NCBI RefSeq assembly: GCF_042680805.1
Contig: NZ_JBHUEM010000009.1
Coordinates: forward strand, 62,001 to 126,000
Source of the DNA: Bacillus_CJ salitolerans
Lineage (GTDB): Bacteria > Bacillota > Bacilli > Bacillales > SA4
Reading direction: 5' to 3'
DNA length: 64,000 nt
Shown here: piece after piece, positions 42,363 through 52,496 of the stretch
Position numbering within the stretch: position 1 is the first letter of the stretch
Layout: every line of letters starts with the position of its first letter
Translations under genes and position numbers: made by a program
The notes under the pieces: model-generated
Seen by the model: the letters and a program-made list of their open reading frames with translations, nothing else
Told to the model about the DNA's origin: nothing
Databases searched by the model: none

Positions 42363-44198
42363 TTATTTTTTCGAACCTGCATCATCCATACGTAGGACTG
42401 CCATGAAAGCTTCTTGTGGAACCTCTACAGAACCAACTTGCTTCATTCTCTTCTTACCTTCTTTTTGTTTCTCTAGTAGCTTACGTTTACGTGAGATATC
42501 TCCTCCGTAACATTTCGCTAGTACATTTTTACCCATAGATTTAATGGTTGAACGCGCTATAATCTTTTGCCCAACGGCTGCTTGTACCGGCACCTCGAAT
42601 TGCTGTCTCGGGATTAATTCCTTCAGTTTCTCAACAATCACTTTACCGCGTTCATACGCTGAATCTCTGTGTACAATGAAGGATAAGGCATCTACCTTCT
42701 CGGCATTTAACAGGATATCCATTTTAACTAGCTTTGATTCTTTATAGCCAATAAGTTCATAATCAAAAGATGCATACCCTTTTGTATTTGATTTTAATTG
42801 ATCGAAGAAATCATATACAATTTCGGCAAGTGGAATTTCGTACACAATACTTACACGTCTTTCATCAAGATATTGCATATCAATAAAAATTCCCCGTTTT
42901 CCTTGGCAAAGCTCCATTACTGGACCAACATAATCATTTGGAACCATCATAGTTGCCTTAACATATGGCTCTTCAACTCGGTCTATCTTTTGAGGGTCTG
43001 GCATATTTGAAGGGTTGTCCACTCGGATTTCTTCTCCATTTGTCATGTATACACTATAAATAACACTTGGTGCTGTTGTGATTAAATCGATTTTAAATTC
43101 ACGTTCGATACGCTCTTGGATGATTTCCATATGCAAAAGTCCTAGGAAGCCACAGCGGAATCCAAAACCTAGTGCTTGTGATGTCTCAGGCTCAAATTGC
43201 AGTGCCGCATCGTTTAGCTCTAATTTCTCCAGAGCTTCACGTAAATCATTAAATTTTGCAGAGTCGATTGGATATAAACCACAAAATACCATTGGATTTA
43301 AACGACGATAGCCAGGAAGTGGCTCTGTCGCTCCCTTTTTGGCACTCGTTATCGTATCACCAACGCGGGTATCACCTACATTTTTAATTGCAGCTGTTAA
43401 ATAGCCTACATCTCCAACTGTAAGTTCATCCTTTCCTACAGCCTTTGGAGTGAATACCCCTAGTTCAATTACCTCAAATTCTTTTTTGGTGGCCATCATT
43501 TTAATTTTGTCGCCAACCTTGACAGTGCCCTCAACGACTCGGATATAAGCTACTACACCACGATACGGATCATAAAGCGAATCGAATATTAACGCTTTTA
43601 GCGTTCCATCAGGGTCACCTTGTGGGGCTGGAACTTTTTCAACGACCTGCTCTAGTATTTCTTCAATACCAATCCCTGCTTTAGCAGATGCAAGAACTGC
43701 TTCAGAAGCATCTAAACCAATAACATCTTCAATTTCCTGACGAACTCTTTCAGGTTCAGCACTAGGTAAATCAATTTTATTAATGACCGGAACAATCTCA
43801 AGGTTGTTGTCTAACGCTAAGTAGACATTTGCAAGAGTTTGTGCCTCAATACCTTGAGCTGCATCAACGACTAAAACTGCACCTTCACAAGCTGCTAAAC
43901 TACGTGATACTTCATACGTAAAATCTACATGACCAGGTGTATCAATTAAATGGAAAATATATTGATTTCCATCCTTCGCTTTATATTGTAATTGAACAGC
44001 ATTTAGCTTAATTGTAATTCCACGTTCACGCTCTAAATCCATTGAATCCAAAAGCTGATCCTTCATCTCACGTGCAGTTAAAGCACTTGTTTTTTCTAAA
44101 ATACGGTCAGCCAATGTTGATTTCCCATGGTCAATGTGAGCAATGATAGAAAAATTTCGAATTCTTTCTTGCCTTTGACGTCTATTTTCACTACTCAT
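42363..44198 (-). CDS. lepA: Elongation factor 4 (LepA)
   Basis: A 611-residue translational GTPase. G motifs are AHIDHGKSTLADRI, RERGITI, DTPGHVDF and NKIDLPSAEP; the EF4-specific C-terminal domain ends with GKNVLAKCYGGDISRKRKLLEKQ. Length is normal. It acts in ribosome back-translocation or initiation. Confidence 0.98.
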   Translation of the reverse strand: MSSENRRQRQERIRNFSIIAHIDHGKSTLADRILEKTSALTAREMKDQLLDSMDLERERGITIKLNAVQLQYKAKDGNQYIFHLIDTPGHVDFTYEVSRSLAACEGAVLVVDAAQGIEAQTLANVYLALDNNLEIVPVINKIDLPSAEPERVRQEIEDVIGLDASEAVLASAKAGIGIEEILEQVVEKVPAPQGDPDGTLKALIFDSLYDPYRGVVAYIRVVEGTVKVGDKIKMMATKKEFEVIELGVFTPKAVGKDELTVGDVGYLTAAIKNVGDTRVGDTITSAKKGATEPLPGYRRLNPMVFCGLYPIDSAKFNDLREALEKLELNDAALQFEPETSQALGFGFRCGFLGLLHMEIIQERIEREFKIDLITTAPSVIYSVYMTNGEEIRVDNPSNMPDPQKIDRVEEPYVKATMMVPNDYVGPVMELCQGKRGIFIDMQYLDERRVSIVYEIPLAEIVYDFFDQLKSNTKGYASFDYELIGYKESKLVKMDILLNAEKVDALSFIVHRDSAYERGKVIVEKLKELIPRQQFEVPVQAAVGQKIIARSTIKSMGKNVLAKCYGGDISRKRKLLEKQKEGKKRMKQVGSVEVPQEAFMAVLRMDDAGSKK

Positions 44199-44475
44199 TT
44201 TATTATCACTCCTACAGTACTACCAAGAATACACTAAATTTGATTATAGCAATACAAAAAGGAAGATTCAATCTAAATCAGATTTATTGTGGATGAAGGG
44301 TAGAACGTAATAACTTTGCGAATGGCATCAACTATACAGGAATGAAACATTGTATTACAGAAAAACTTGGTTAGCGCTGTCAGTTTTTGCTGGCCATTTG
44401 TTTAATGTTCCAATACCCTGTCCTATAAATTAGGGGAATGAATGAAGGGTATGTTTTTATGAGAAGTCCAATTAT
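44199..44475. other. Intergenic region between lepA and yqxA without a recognised gene
   Basis: About 280 bases with no family-like open frame and no convincing RNA structure. It presumably holds the lepA promoter, which I cannot fix with confidence. Confidence 0.4.
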
Positions 44476-44509
44476 CAAAAAAATCCTGTGTATATTTGTC
44501 ACAGGATTT
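44476..44509 (-). terminator. Terminator of gpr-spoIIP-yqxA
   Basis: AAATCCTGTG pairs with CACAGGATTT over a 9-base loop and is followed by seven T residues on the minus strand. Confidence 0.88.
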
Positions 44510-44522
44510 AATATTTTTATAA

Positions 44523-44861
44523 CTATTCAGTTGTCTTTGTAATGAACTCAAGTATTTTTTGAAAGAAAAACGCAATACCTTCACTAAATTTTGCACCAAT
44601 TTTGGAAAATATATTAAATGCTTCCATCTCCTGTAATTTCTGGTGTTTTTCCTGTATATCATGGCTAGTAACCCTTTCGCCTAGAACGGCTGCCTCTAAA
44701 TCACCTGACTCTGCTTCAGTTATCTGAAAGGCCCCTTCAAAGTTGGGATCGTTGTAACCTTTCATGTTCCGTATTCCATCATTTGCATGTTGCATTCCAA
44801 ACAAAACCAAGATAAATAAAACAGATATTAATAAAAAACTTTTTAGCATAAATTTAATCAT
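44523..44861 (-). CDS. yqxA: YqxA-like protein (DUF3679)
   Basis: A 112-residue protein with an N-terminal membrane anchor (LLISVLFILVLFGMQ) followed by ANDGIRNMKGYNDPNF and EVTSHDIQEKHQKLQEM-like segments, matching B. subtilis YqxA in sequence style and in place after spoIIP. The ATG at 44861 has AAGGTG six bases ahead. Function unknown; co-transcription with spoIIP and gpr suggests a sporulation role. Confidence 0.85.
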   Translation of the reverse strand: MIKFMLKSFLLISVLFILVLFGMQHANDGIRNMKGYNDPNFEGAFQITEAESGDLEAAVLGERVTSHDIQEKHQKLQEMEAFNIFSKIGAKFSEGIAFFFQKILEFITKTTE

Positions 44862-44885
44862 GTTACGCACCTTATTTCGCGGGTT

Positions 44886-46073
44886 CTATTGTGTCTGATT
44901 TACCTTCTCAGCCTGCCAATAGTAGTCACTAAATACCTCAGCCATTGCTTCTGCTGTTCTTTTTAATTCTTCTGGTGTGTTGTCTACCCCACCAAACTCT
45001 ATGACTAATGAGTTTTCTGATAAATCTTGATTAAACTTTCCATCTGTTAAACGACCTTGCTTCGTTGTAACGCCTCGACTCAATCCTGGATATTTTTCCT
45101 CCAAAAGATGATGCAAATCTTCCGCAAGCTTAAGATTTTTTTCGTATTTAGCATGTTCTCCACCAATAACAAAGTATGTCCTTGCAAACTTTTCTCCATT
45201 AATGGTAACAGTCGTTTCCTTTTTTCTTTGGTAATCTCTGTGTAAATCAAATAAAAACTGGATATCTTTATTTGAAGCCAAGGTACTTTCTACAACAGGT
45301 CTAGAAGCATCATACGATTTGGAGTATTTCCAGCCTCTGTTAGTTAGCAGACCTGTAAAATCAGTCTTATCAAGGACAGTACCTATTCCACGCTTCTTTA
45401 GCTCATTAGATAAAATTTCGCCCACCAACGTTATATTTGCTTCTTTATGATAAGCTAGATCAGGGTCTGTAACCCCTTCTAACAGTGGAAGAAACGATTC
45501 TCTAGTGTGAGTATGATAAATAAAAACAATATCTTTTTCCCCAGTTGTTAATATTGGTGTTACCGGTTTTTCATCTTTCTCAACAGTTTTATCTAGTTTT
45601 TCTATCTCCTTGACAGCAGCCTCTCTTTCAGCCAACAAAACTTCAAGCGGCGGGGCTGACTCACTAGGCATATTCGTATAATTTGATCCATCACCTGCTA
45701 CTAATATTTCCCCATCATATATAAGATATCCAGGAATTTCTCCCCCTAATAAACTTCTTGGGTCATCTGGATTTATGCTCGTCGCTGCCTTGAACAATGC
45801 AGTCGATAACTGTGGTGACTTTTGCTCACTCGGTACTGCTTGCAAGAAATATCGATTTTCATACCCTAATACATACACTAAAGAACTCTTTGCTAAATTA
45901 TTAGTTAATGAATACATCGATGAAGAAGATATTCGATATTCTGGCTTTAATGTTGTTAAAATCCCCGATAATGTGAACATCGTCATAATGCAAAAACCGA
46001 AAACTAGCGCTATTTTCTTAAGGCTTGTCCCATTCAGTGAGACCATCATCCCTTGTCCATTATTCCAACCCAT
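44886..46073 (-). CDS. spoIIP: Stage II sporulation protein P
   Basis: A 395-residue peptidoglycan hydrolase (amidase and endopeptidase) of the SpoIIDMP engulfment machine. A membrane anchor (about residues 18-40) is followed by an extracytoplasmic part and the catalytic domain with IYHTHTRESFLPLL, DLHRDY and VIEFGGVDNT, containing the zinc ligands. The ATG follows GGAGTGAG. It lies downstream of gpr as in Bacillus. Confidence 0.95.
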   Translation of the reverse strand: MGWNNGQGMMVSLNGTSLKKIALVFGFCIMTMFTLSGILTTLKPEYRISSSSMYSLTNNLAKSSLVYVLGYENRYFLQAVPSEQKSPQLSTALFKAATSINPDDPRSLLGGEIPGYLIYDGEILVAGDGSNYTNMPSESAPPLEVLLAEREAAVKEIEKLDKTVEKDEKPVTPILTTGEKDIVFIYHTHTRESFLPLLEGVTDPDLAYHKEANITLVGEILSNELKKRGIGTVLDKTDFTGLLTNRGWKYSKSYDASRPVVESTLASNKDIQFLFDLHRDYQRKKETTVTINGEKFARTYFVIGGEHAKYEKNLKLAEDLHHLLEEKYPGLSRGVTTKQGRLTDGKFNQDLSENSLVIEFGGVDNTPEELKRTAEAMAEVFSDYYWQAEKVNQTQ

Positions 46074-46150
46074 GCTCTCACTCCTTAAAGGCTGTCTTAC
46101 TCAAAAATATGTACAAGCCTGTAAAGATAGAACTACTTTAAGGAATTTTT

Positions 46151-47269
46151 TTAATGAGTATAGGCCCCATAATTATCTTGGTCAACTTCATAATGGAGGG
46201 CAGCATTCAGTCCACTTGCTATGACATTTGCCATATCTTCAATAAACGTATCGACCTCTTTTGGTGTTACCATTAAATTATGGCCAATCGGAGATAGAAC
46301 TTCATGGATTAGCTTTCTTTTCTCTTGATCTGGTAGCGTACCTACTAATCCAAGAAAAGTTGAGCGATCTTTTTGTTCTGGTAAATCCTCCTCAGTCAAC
46401 TCGCGTTTTTCTCCAAATGTCATCGAGGCTGGAGCAAGTGCTCTTGATGGCCTGTCTCCCTCTTTTAATTCTCTGCCAAAATGTTTAAGGATGAAGTCGA
46501 TTGTGTCACTTGTTATGGAAACTGCATCTACTACGGTTGGAACACCTATCGCAATCACAGGAATTCCTAACGTTTCTTTACTCAATTCTTTACGCTTATT
46601 GCCAACTCCAGAGCCCGGATGAATTCCTGTATCAGATATTTGAATGGTTGAATTTACTCTTTGAATGGATCTAGCTGCAAGAGCATCAATCGCAATAACA
46701 AAATCGGGCTTCGTTTTTTCAATAACCCCATGGATAATGTCACTAGTCTCTATACCTGTGATGCCCATGACCCCTGGTGCTAATGCACTTACAGATCGAA
46801 ATCCGCTATCTACACTTTCAGGCTGAAGCTCAAATAAATGCTTAGTAATCAGTAAATTTTCTATTGCCATCGGTCCTAATGCATCAGGAGTAACATTCCA
46901 ATTTCCTAATCCAACAACTAAACAGCTCGCTTCATCCTTTATTTCTAATTGTTTTAGGAACTGTGAGAACTCCTTTGCAAACACTTCCTCGACCACTTTT
47001 TGTAATTCTGTATCTTTTTGTCTGATCCCTTGTACTTCTAACGTCAAATAATTCCCTTGTTTTTTTTGGAGCACTTCTGCTCCTTGCTGAGTAATCTCTA
47101 CAGCAGTAATTTTCACGCCTTGGACATTTCGTTCCTTGACAATTACACCTTCGATATCCTCACTTTTTTTCTCTATCTTTTTTCCATTTCTTTCAACGAC
47201 CATTTCTCTAGCTTCTAACGCTAAATCAGTTCTGACCGAATATAAACTTAAATCTAACTCTTCCGTCAT
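46151..47269 (-). CDS. gpr: Germination protease GPR
   Basis: A 372-residue zymogen that degrades small acid-soluble spore proteins at germination. The start MTEELDLSLYSVRTDLALEAR includes the propeptide, cut in B. subtilis after a nearby site. LVVGLGNWNVTPDALGP and VIAIDALAARS are hallmark segments. In B. subtilis it is a forespore SigG gene; I could not define the promoter. Confidence 0.95.
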   Translation of the reverse strand: MTEELDLSLYSVRTDLALEAREMVVERNGKKIEKKSEDIEGVIVKERNVQGVKITAVEITQQGAEVLQKKQGNYLTLEVQGIRQKDTELQKVVEEVFAKEFSQFLKQLEIKDEASCLVVGLGNWNVTPDALGPMAIENLLITKHLFELQPESVDSGFRSVSALAPGVMGITGIETSDIIHGVIEKTKPDFVIAIDALAARSIQRVNSTIQISDTGIHPGSGVGNKRKELSKETLGIPVIAIGVPTVVDAVSITSDTIDFILKHFGRELKEGDRPSRALAPASMTFGEKRELTEEDLPEQKDRSTFLGLVGTLPDQEKRKLIHEVLSPIGHNLMVTPKEVDTFIEDMANVIASGLNAALHYEVDQDNYGAYTH

Positions 47270-47577
47270 TTATCTTCCCCCTCACTAATTTTTACTACCT
47301 AGTTTTTCCTGTTACAATCTGATTCATACAATTTTATGTATTTTTACCACTTGAACTATGGTTTTCACGAAACATGTATTGCAATAATGGCTTACGTTTG
47401 ATAGAATATTTTTTGTTCTACATTCAGAGTTTCATTTACGAGGGAAAAACATTTTTTTACCCTTTTGCGTAAAATTCTGACCTTGAAAATGTATTTTTAG
47501 TCTATTATTAGACTGAATGATTCAATAAGGAAATCGAGCTTTTTCTAATCTCGATCTACACCAGGGAGGTGAAACGA
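47270..47577 (+). promoter_or_regulatory. Divergent gpr/rpsT intergenic region with candidate rpsT promoter and leader hairpin
   Basis: On the plus strand TTGAAA (47483-47488), 17 bases, TATTAG (47506-47511) is a plausible SigA promoter. A leader stem ATCGAG/CTCGAT (47533-47555) follows before the ribosome binding site GGGAGGTG. No gene is present in the remainder. Confidence 0.5.
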
Positions 47578-47844
47578 ATGCCAAATATTAAATCTGCTAT
47601 CAAACGTGTAAAAACTAGCAATGAGCATCGTGCACATAACAATTCTGTTAAATCAACTATGCGTACTGCTGTGAAGAACGTAGAAGCTTTAGTTACTAAC
47701 AACGATCTTGATAATGCAAAAGCTGCTCTAGTTGAAGCTACAAGTAAGCTTGATAAAGCTGCACGTAAAGGATTAATCCATAAGAATGCTGCTGCTCGTC
47801 AAAAGTCTCGCTTAACGAAGAAAGTAAACGGTGCAAATGCATAA
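47578..47844 (+). CDS. rpsT: 30S ribosomal protein S20
   Basis: An 88-residue basic helical protein opening MPNIKSAIKRVKTSNEHR, the usual S20 N-terminus, and containing KGLIHKNAAARQKSRL near the end. The ATG at 47578 follows GGGAGGTG; a GTG three codons before lies within this site. It is alone on the plus strand, as in B. subtilis. Confidence 0.97.
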   Translation: MPNIKSAIKRVKTSNEHRAHNNSVKSTMRTAVKNVEALVTNNDLDNAKAALVEATSKLDKAARKGLIHKNAAARQKSRLTKKVNGANA

Positions 47845-47850
47845 CACATA

Positions 47851-47881
47851 AAAAAACGATCCTCATAAGGATCGTTTTTTT
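47851..47881 (+). terminator. Terminator of rpsT (bidirectional)
   Basis: AAAACGATCCT and AGGATCGTTTT form the stem, with a T-run on the plus side and an A-run before it. It may also serve holA, which converges from the right. Confidence 0.9.
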
Positions 47882-47948
47882 ATGGAAAAATCATCAAAGA
47901 TACAAACAATATTCTACAGAGAACTTTTGCAGATAGATTGAGTATCAA

Positions 47949-48959
47949 TTATGCTTGTTTCAGGATGAACAGTTCCACTCCGAGTCTTTTATCCACTTTT
48001 CCAGTTTTCATGGAATAGTCAAGGTTAGCCAGTTCATCAATATTATTCTTTAAATAATTGAAGGAAAAACCAGTTACCTTTTGGAGAGCAAGTTTTACTC
48101 GGTAAGGGTGAATTTTCAAATGAGTAGCAATTTGTTGTTGTCCATACCCACGAGAAGATAAATCTTTTACTTGATACAATAATCGAAACTGTGATACTAA
48201 TAATGACACTATTTTTATAGGCTCTTCATTTAACTTAAGCAGGTCTTGAAATATATGCATGGCTTCAGGTATTTTTTTCTCCATTACATTCTCAATCAAC
48301 TCAAATATATTATCCTCAATTGTTTTTGATGATAGAAGATGGACCGTCTCAGCATCAATTGATCCACCTCTTCCTACAAACATGACCATTTTATTGATCT
48401 CATGAACTAATAATGTAATCGAATTTCGGACATATTGTAATAGTAAGTGGGATGCTTCCTCTGTAATGCTGACATCAAAATGATTGACTTCATTTTCTAA
48501 CCATTGAAGTATGCTTTTTTCATCTGATAATGAAGCTTCTAACACCTCTGCTTCTTTTCTTAACAGCTTTGTCAGTTTTTTTCGCTCGTCCAATTTTTCG
48601 GCATAAACAACAATAACAACTATTGCAGTGGGTGATGGAGAAGCCATATATTTTTCCAACAACTCTAGACGATGCTCAACCTTATCTTTCTCTTTTACAC
48701 CCGTTAAAAAACTTGCATTCTTCATGATAATGATGCGCTTATCTCCAAAAAAGGGTATGGTTTGAGCATCTTCTAAGGCAATATCTAAAGGGGTTTCCTC
48801 AAGGTCATATGTTGAACTATTAAAGTCACGTTCTTCTTCCTTTAACACATTCTGTAAAAGTAAGGTTATCGTTTCATTAATAAAATGAGTTTCTTTGCCA
48901 TATAGCAAGTAAACAGGTGAAAATTTATGGGCTTTAATTTTTTTATGTATTTCCAACAT
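47949..48959 (-). CDS. holA: DNA polymerase III delta subunit
   Basis: A 336-residue clamp-loader subunit (YqeN). The AAA+-like N-terminal part shows FSPVYLLYGKETHFI and DKRIIIMKNASFL; a C-terminal helical domain has RLLYQVKDLSSRGYGQQQIA. The ATG at 48959 with GGGAGAGG upstream gives the family N-terminus. It lacks Walker motifs, as expected. Confidence 0.93.
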   Translation of the reverse strand: MLEIHKKIKAHKFSPVYLLYGKETHFINETITLLLQNVLKEEERDFNSSTYDLEETPLDIALEDAQTIPFFGDKRIIIMKNASFLTGVKEKDKVEHRLELLEKYMASPSPTAIVVIVVYAEKLDERKKLTKLLRKEAEVLEASLSDEKSILQWLENEVNHFDVSITEEASHLLLQYVRNSITLLVHEINKMVMFVGRGGSIDAETVHLLSSKTIEDNIFELIENVMEKKIPEAMHIFQDLLKLNEEPIKIVSLLVSQFRLLYQVKDLSSRGYGQQQIATHLKIHPYRVKLALQKVTGFSFNYLKNNIDELANLDYSMKTGKVDKRLGVELFILKQA

Positions 48960-49028
48960 TGATAGTAGTCCTCTCCCTTTATGAACTACTCTTATCCTAG
49001 ACCGATTACTATTTTTTTGCAAGCAAGG

Positions 49029-49062
49029 AAGGGAATTGATTTACGAAGAAATCAATTCCCTT
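49029..49062. repeat. Perfect 14-base inverted repeat upstream of holA
   Basis: AAGGGAATTGATTT (49029-49042) and AAATCAATTCCCTT (49049-49062) around a 6-base loop. No T-run follows on either strand, so it is not an obvious terminator. Confidence 0.75.
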
Positions 49063-49252
49063 ATATATGTTAACGCTGCTGTGAATGCCCTAGGTTACAT
49101 CCCCAGCAACGATGATCACTGCTGTACTATATAGAATCTCCTTGCAAAACATATATATTTGTGTTAACTCTTGTCAGTATAGGAAATGAGGATGAAGTCT
49201 AGATTTTTTCAATCGTTTAGCTTATACTAAGTACGTATGAGGAGGGGTTACA

Positions 49253-49387
49253 GTGAATGAATTTGAAAAGAATGTCCAAAGCAAACGTAATGATGCGGTT
49301 GATTCTGGTGTAGGTTTTATAGTGTCTTTCGGCTTTTTCGCTACACTATTTGTGATCGCTACTGTTATTAAATTAATGAGTGCTTAG
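49253..49387 (+). CDS. yqzM: Small membrane protein YqzM
   Basis: A 44-residue reading starting GTG after GAGGAGGGG: MNEFEKNVQSKRNDAVDSG, then a single hydrophobic helix (GFIVSFGFFATLFVIATVI). It is nearly identical to what I recall of B. subtilis YqzM, which lies between holA and comEC. Function unknown. Confidence 0.9.
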   Translation: MNEFEKNVQSKRNDAVDSGVGFIVSFGFFATLFVIATVIKLMSA

Positions 49388-49389
49388 TC

Positions 49390-49422
49390 AAAGGGACTGT
49401 ACATAACAGTCTCTTTTCTTTT
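49390..49422 (+). terminator. Terminator of yqzM
   Basis: AAGGGACTGT pairs with ACAGTCTCTT (one G-T pair) and leads into a T-rich stretch. Confidence 0.75.
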
Positions 49423-49534
49423 ATGTTAGCGGATGTATCAGGTTCAACTAGAACATCACACTAAACATTCTTAAGTGTTCGTGCTCTATCGTTATCTCGA
49501 GTATTTAAAACAGGAAATCCTCCTCAAACCATTA

Positions 49535-51886
49535 CTAATTCTTATTATGTTTTCTCACCTTATCGTATGGAATTTTCACTTCAAAGGTTCCACCCCGATG
49601 TTCTAAAAAACGATATCGAATTGCTCCATTTTGATCTGTTCGAAAAATCGTCACATTTTGATCATTGAGTCTTGTAATCACCTCTTTTGAAGGGTGACCA
49701 TACCGGTTGTTTTTCCCTGAAGAGATAAGTGCAATGTTTGGATTGGTATGTGCTAAAAATGCAGAAGAGGTTGAAGTCTTACTCCCATGATGCGCTATTT
49801 TTAGAACATCGATTTTTAAATTTGGGTACTGATTGACAATCCAGTCCTCTGCCGCCTTTTCAATATCCCCAGTTAATAACCAAACATAACTTCCTAATTT
49901 CATCATCATTACAATAGATCCATCATTTACATTGGTGAAGCTTCTAGAAGGGTTTAATATTCTAATTTGACTAGTTCCAACCATCCATTCGTCTGTTTCT
50001 GATAACACCGTTATCTTACTACCCTTTTTCTTTGCCTTGTTAATGATGTCAATTTCCAAAGGAGGAGGTATATGGTAGTCGGGTATCATGACTTCATAAA
50101 TTTTCATGTACTCTAATAATGTCAATGATTCACCAATATGATCAAAATCAGGATGAGTTAAAATTAGCTTACTGATTTTGTTGATTCCTTTTGATTTTAA
50201 ATACGAAACGATGATATCTTTGCCAATGGAAAAAGGCTCTGACTTCTCTTGCCATTTTTCCTTATTTCCATATGAAACTGTTCCCCCTGTGTCAACTAAA
50301 TAAACCTCTTTTTGATAAGGATAAACAATTAAGAGACTGTCCCCCTGGCCCACATCCATCATCGTAACTTCCCCGTATGGATTCAGATAAGGTGTAGACC
50401 AATCAATAAAAGTGATCATGGTAAATGGCACGATAGCTAGCACCACATTTTTCACAGATACTCCTCTTTTTTCCAGCAATACAAAAAGGCAGAATATACT
50501 ACATGAATAAAGTACGAGATACCACTTGCTTGGTCGTCCTAACACAATAAATTGCCAGTCCAGTTTGGAGATTGTCAAAACGAAATCTTCCAGTAGTTGT
50601 ATACATTCATTAATTGGACCTATCAATAAATGATTTAGCTCCGGTAATAAAAGTTGAAGGAAATAAGAGAGAAAGCTGATAGGAAGAATAAAAAACGAAG
50701 TCATTGGAACATAGAACAGATTAAGGGGAATAGATAAAACCGAAAACTGATAGAAGTGATACAAAATGATAGGAGTCGAACATATTGTTGCTGCAATGCT
50801 AACCATTGCAAGCTGACTAATGAAACCTTTAGTTCTTGAAAAAATATACTGACTCGATAAGATTAATGCGAGGCTCACAGAAAAAGAAAGCTGAAAGCCA
50901 ACATTAAATAAATAATAGGGGTTAACCGTGATCATCAATAAAAAAGCAAGGCTAATCAAATCTAATGTAGTAAGAGTAATAGAAGGAAATCTAAGCTTCA
51001 ATAGTGCAAGAAAGCACATTATGGCGGCCCGTACCACCGAAGGGGCAAATCCCGCTAATATAGCATAAATTGGTAATAAGATCATGAGAATGACTATTAC
51101 TTTCTCTCTAGTTACTCCAATCCTTAGACCACAGTAATATATAAAAGCACATAATAATCCTATGTGCATACCTGAAATAGCTAACAAATGAATGAGACCA
51201 AGCTGCTGAAAAGCTTCTTCAGTCTGTACACCAAGCTCTTCCCTACTTCCGAAGGTTAGCGCCTGAGCATACCCTTTAAAGGGTGGAGGAAAAGAATCTT
51301 CAATCATTTTTAAACCTTTTTCTCGGAATACATAGATCTCATCTAAAATGTTGAAATATTGGTCAGTACAATGAGATAGGGAAAATATCTGGGGTGTTAC
51401 AATCCAATGAATTTTATTAAAATATAGATATTGCTTGAAATCAAAAGCGTGGAAATTTCTAGCCCCTTCAGGTTCATTTAATTTACCTGGGAAACTACAA
51501 ATTAAGCGACTCGTTAACGTAGATAATGATTTTTTTTCATGTTCAGACCCGACTCGATAGCTTACATAGAATGCCTCATTTTGTTTTGTTTGTAGAGTGA
51601 AAGTTAGCATGTCTCCGTTCACTTTCGGAGTTGTTATGATTTTTCCAGTAATGTCCTTTGATTCTTTACTATACTGACTTTGATTACCAGATTCAATAAT
51701 TACAAAGTGTAGTGCATAAAGCAGGATCGCAATACAACACCACACTCCGGCATATCTGTTACTTCGTACCATAATCATGATTAAATAGAGGATCAGTATA
51801 AAAAATAGAGGTAAAGGAAAAGAGTGATAGACCCAGCAAATACTTAGAATACTGCTACCAGCAACATAGATCCACTTATTTCTCAA
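49535..51886 (-). CDS. comEC: Competence protein ComEC (DNA uptake channel)
   Basis: A 783-residue polytopic membrane protein. After two membrane segments comes an OB-like extracytoplasmic region, the ComEC competence domain with LLAISGMHIGLLCAF and several helices (about 230-480), and a C-terminal metallo-beta-lactamase-like domain with DVGQGDSLLIVYP, LTHPDFDHIGE and KIAHHGSKTSTS. It carries single-stranded DNA across the membrane; the C-terminal domain is a proposed nuclease. Third gene of comEABC. Confidence 0.95.
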   Translation of the reverse strand: MRNKWIYVAGSSILSICWVYHSFPLPLFFILILYLIMIMVRSNRYAGVWCCIAILLYALHFVIIESGNQSQYSKESKDITGKIITTPKVNGDMLTFTLQTKQNEAFYVSYRVGSEHEKKSLSTLTSRLICSFPGKLNEPEGARNFHAFDFKQYLYFNKIHWIVTPQIFSLSHCTDQYFNILDEIYVFREKGLKMIEDSFPPPFKGYAQALTFGSREELGVQTEEAFQQLGLIHLLAISGMHIGLLCAFIYYCGLRIGVTREKVIVILMILLPIYAILAGFAPSVVRAAIMCFLALLKLRFPSITLTTLDLISLAFLLMITVNPYYLFNVGFQLSFSVSLALILSSQYIFSRTKGFISQLAMVSIAATICSTPIILYHFYQFSVLSIPLNLFYVPMTSFFILPISFLSYFLQLLLPELNHLLIGPINECIQLLEDFVLTISKLDWQFIVLGRPSKWYLVLYSCSIFCLFVLLEKRGVSVKNVVLAIVPFTMITFIDWSTPYLNPYGEVTMMDVGQGDSLLIVYPYQKEVYLVDTGGTVSYGNKEKWQEKSEPFSIGKDIIVSYLKSKGINKISKLILTHPDFDHIGESLTLLEYMKIYEVMIPDYHIPPPLEIDIINKAKKKGSKITVLSETDEWMVGTSQIRILNPSRSFTNVNDGSIVMMMKLGSYVWLLTGDIEKAAEDWIVNQYPNLKIDVLKIAHHGSKTSTSSAFLAHTNPNIALISSGKNNRYGHPSKEVITRLNDQNVTIFRTDQNGAIRYRFLEHRGGTFEVKIPYDKVRKHNKN

Positions 51887-51895
51887 GGGAAGAGC

Positions 51896-52465
51896 CTATA
51901 TATAGCTAGTAAATAAACGATTTGCATGTTGGTGAAGTTCTTTTATTTCGTGCTGAGAGATATCTGAATCAGCTAATTTTCCAATTAGATTTGCAACAAA
52001 TTGAAGTTTTTCTTTATTTTTTGTGTCTATAATCATCTCTTCTAGTTCCACCTGTACAACCTTAACTTTTGCCTGTTCAAATAATTCAAGGGCATATGGA
52101 TGATTTTTATAGTCCACGGAATAGTACACTGTTTGAATTCCGCTTTGTATAATTCCTTTGCAGCATTGTAAGCATGGGAAATGCGTGACATATAATTCAG
52201 CTCCCTCAGTTGGCACACCAAACTTTGCGCATTGAAGAATTGCATTCATTTCCGCATGGATTGTTCTAACGCAATGGTTGTCAATCACATAACACCCTTC
52301 ATCTATGCAGTGTGTTCCTCCAGCAATGGAGCCATTATACCCGCCAGCAATAATGCGTTTATCCCTTACAATCGTTGCACCCACTGCTAGTCTTGTACAA
52401 GTACTCCTCAGAGCAATCAAGTGACTTTGAGCCATAAAATACTGATCCCATGAAATTCTGTCCAT
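51896..52465 (-). CDS. comEB: ComE operon protein 2, dCMP deaminase-like
   Basis: A 189-residue zinc deaminase with HAEMNAILQC and PCLQCCKGII at the active site, similar to dCMP deaminase. The ATG at 52465 (MDRISWDQYFMAQ) follows AGGGAGG; the longer open frame overlaps comEA and is not used. In B. subtilis comEB is not needed for transformation. Confidence 0.94.
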   Translation of the reverse strand: MDRISWDQYFMAQSHLIALRSTCTRLAVGATIVRDKRIIAGGYNGSIAGGTHCIDEGCYVIDNHCVRTIHAEMNAILQCAKFGVPTEGAELYVTHFPCLQCCKGIIQSGIQTVYYSVDYKNHPYALELFEQAKVKVVQVELEEMIIDTKNKEKLQFVANLIGKLADSDISQHEIKELHQHANRLFTSYI

Positions 52466-52496
52466 AATATGTTCCTCCCTAGCTATTAAATATATT

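Noticed and set aside
44423..44662. 79-residue frame overlapping yqxA
   Set aside because: Overlaps the terminator and the yqxA gene in another frame; composition not protein-like.
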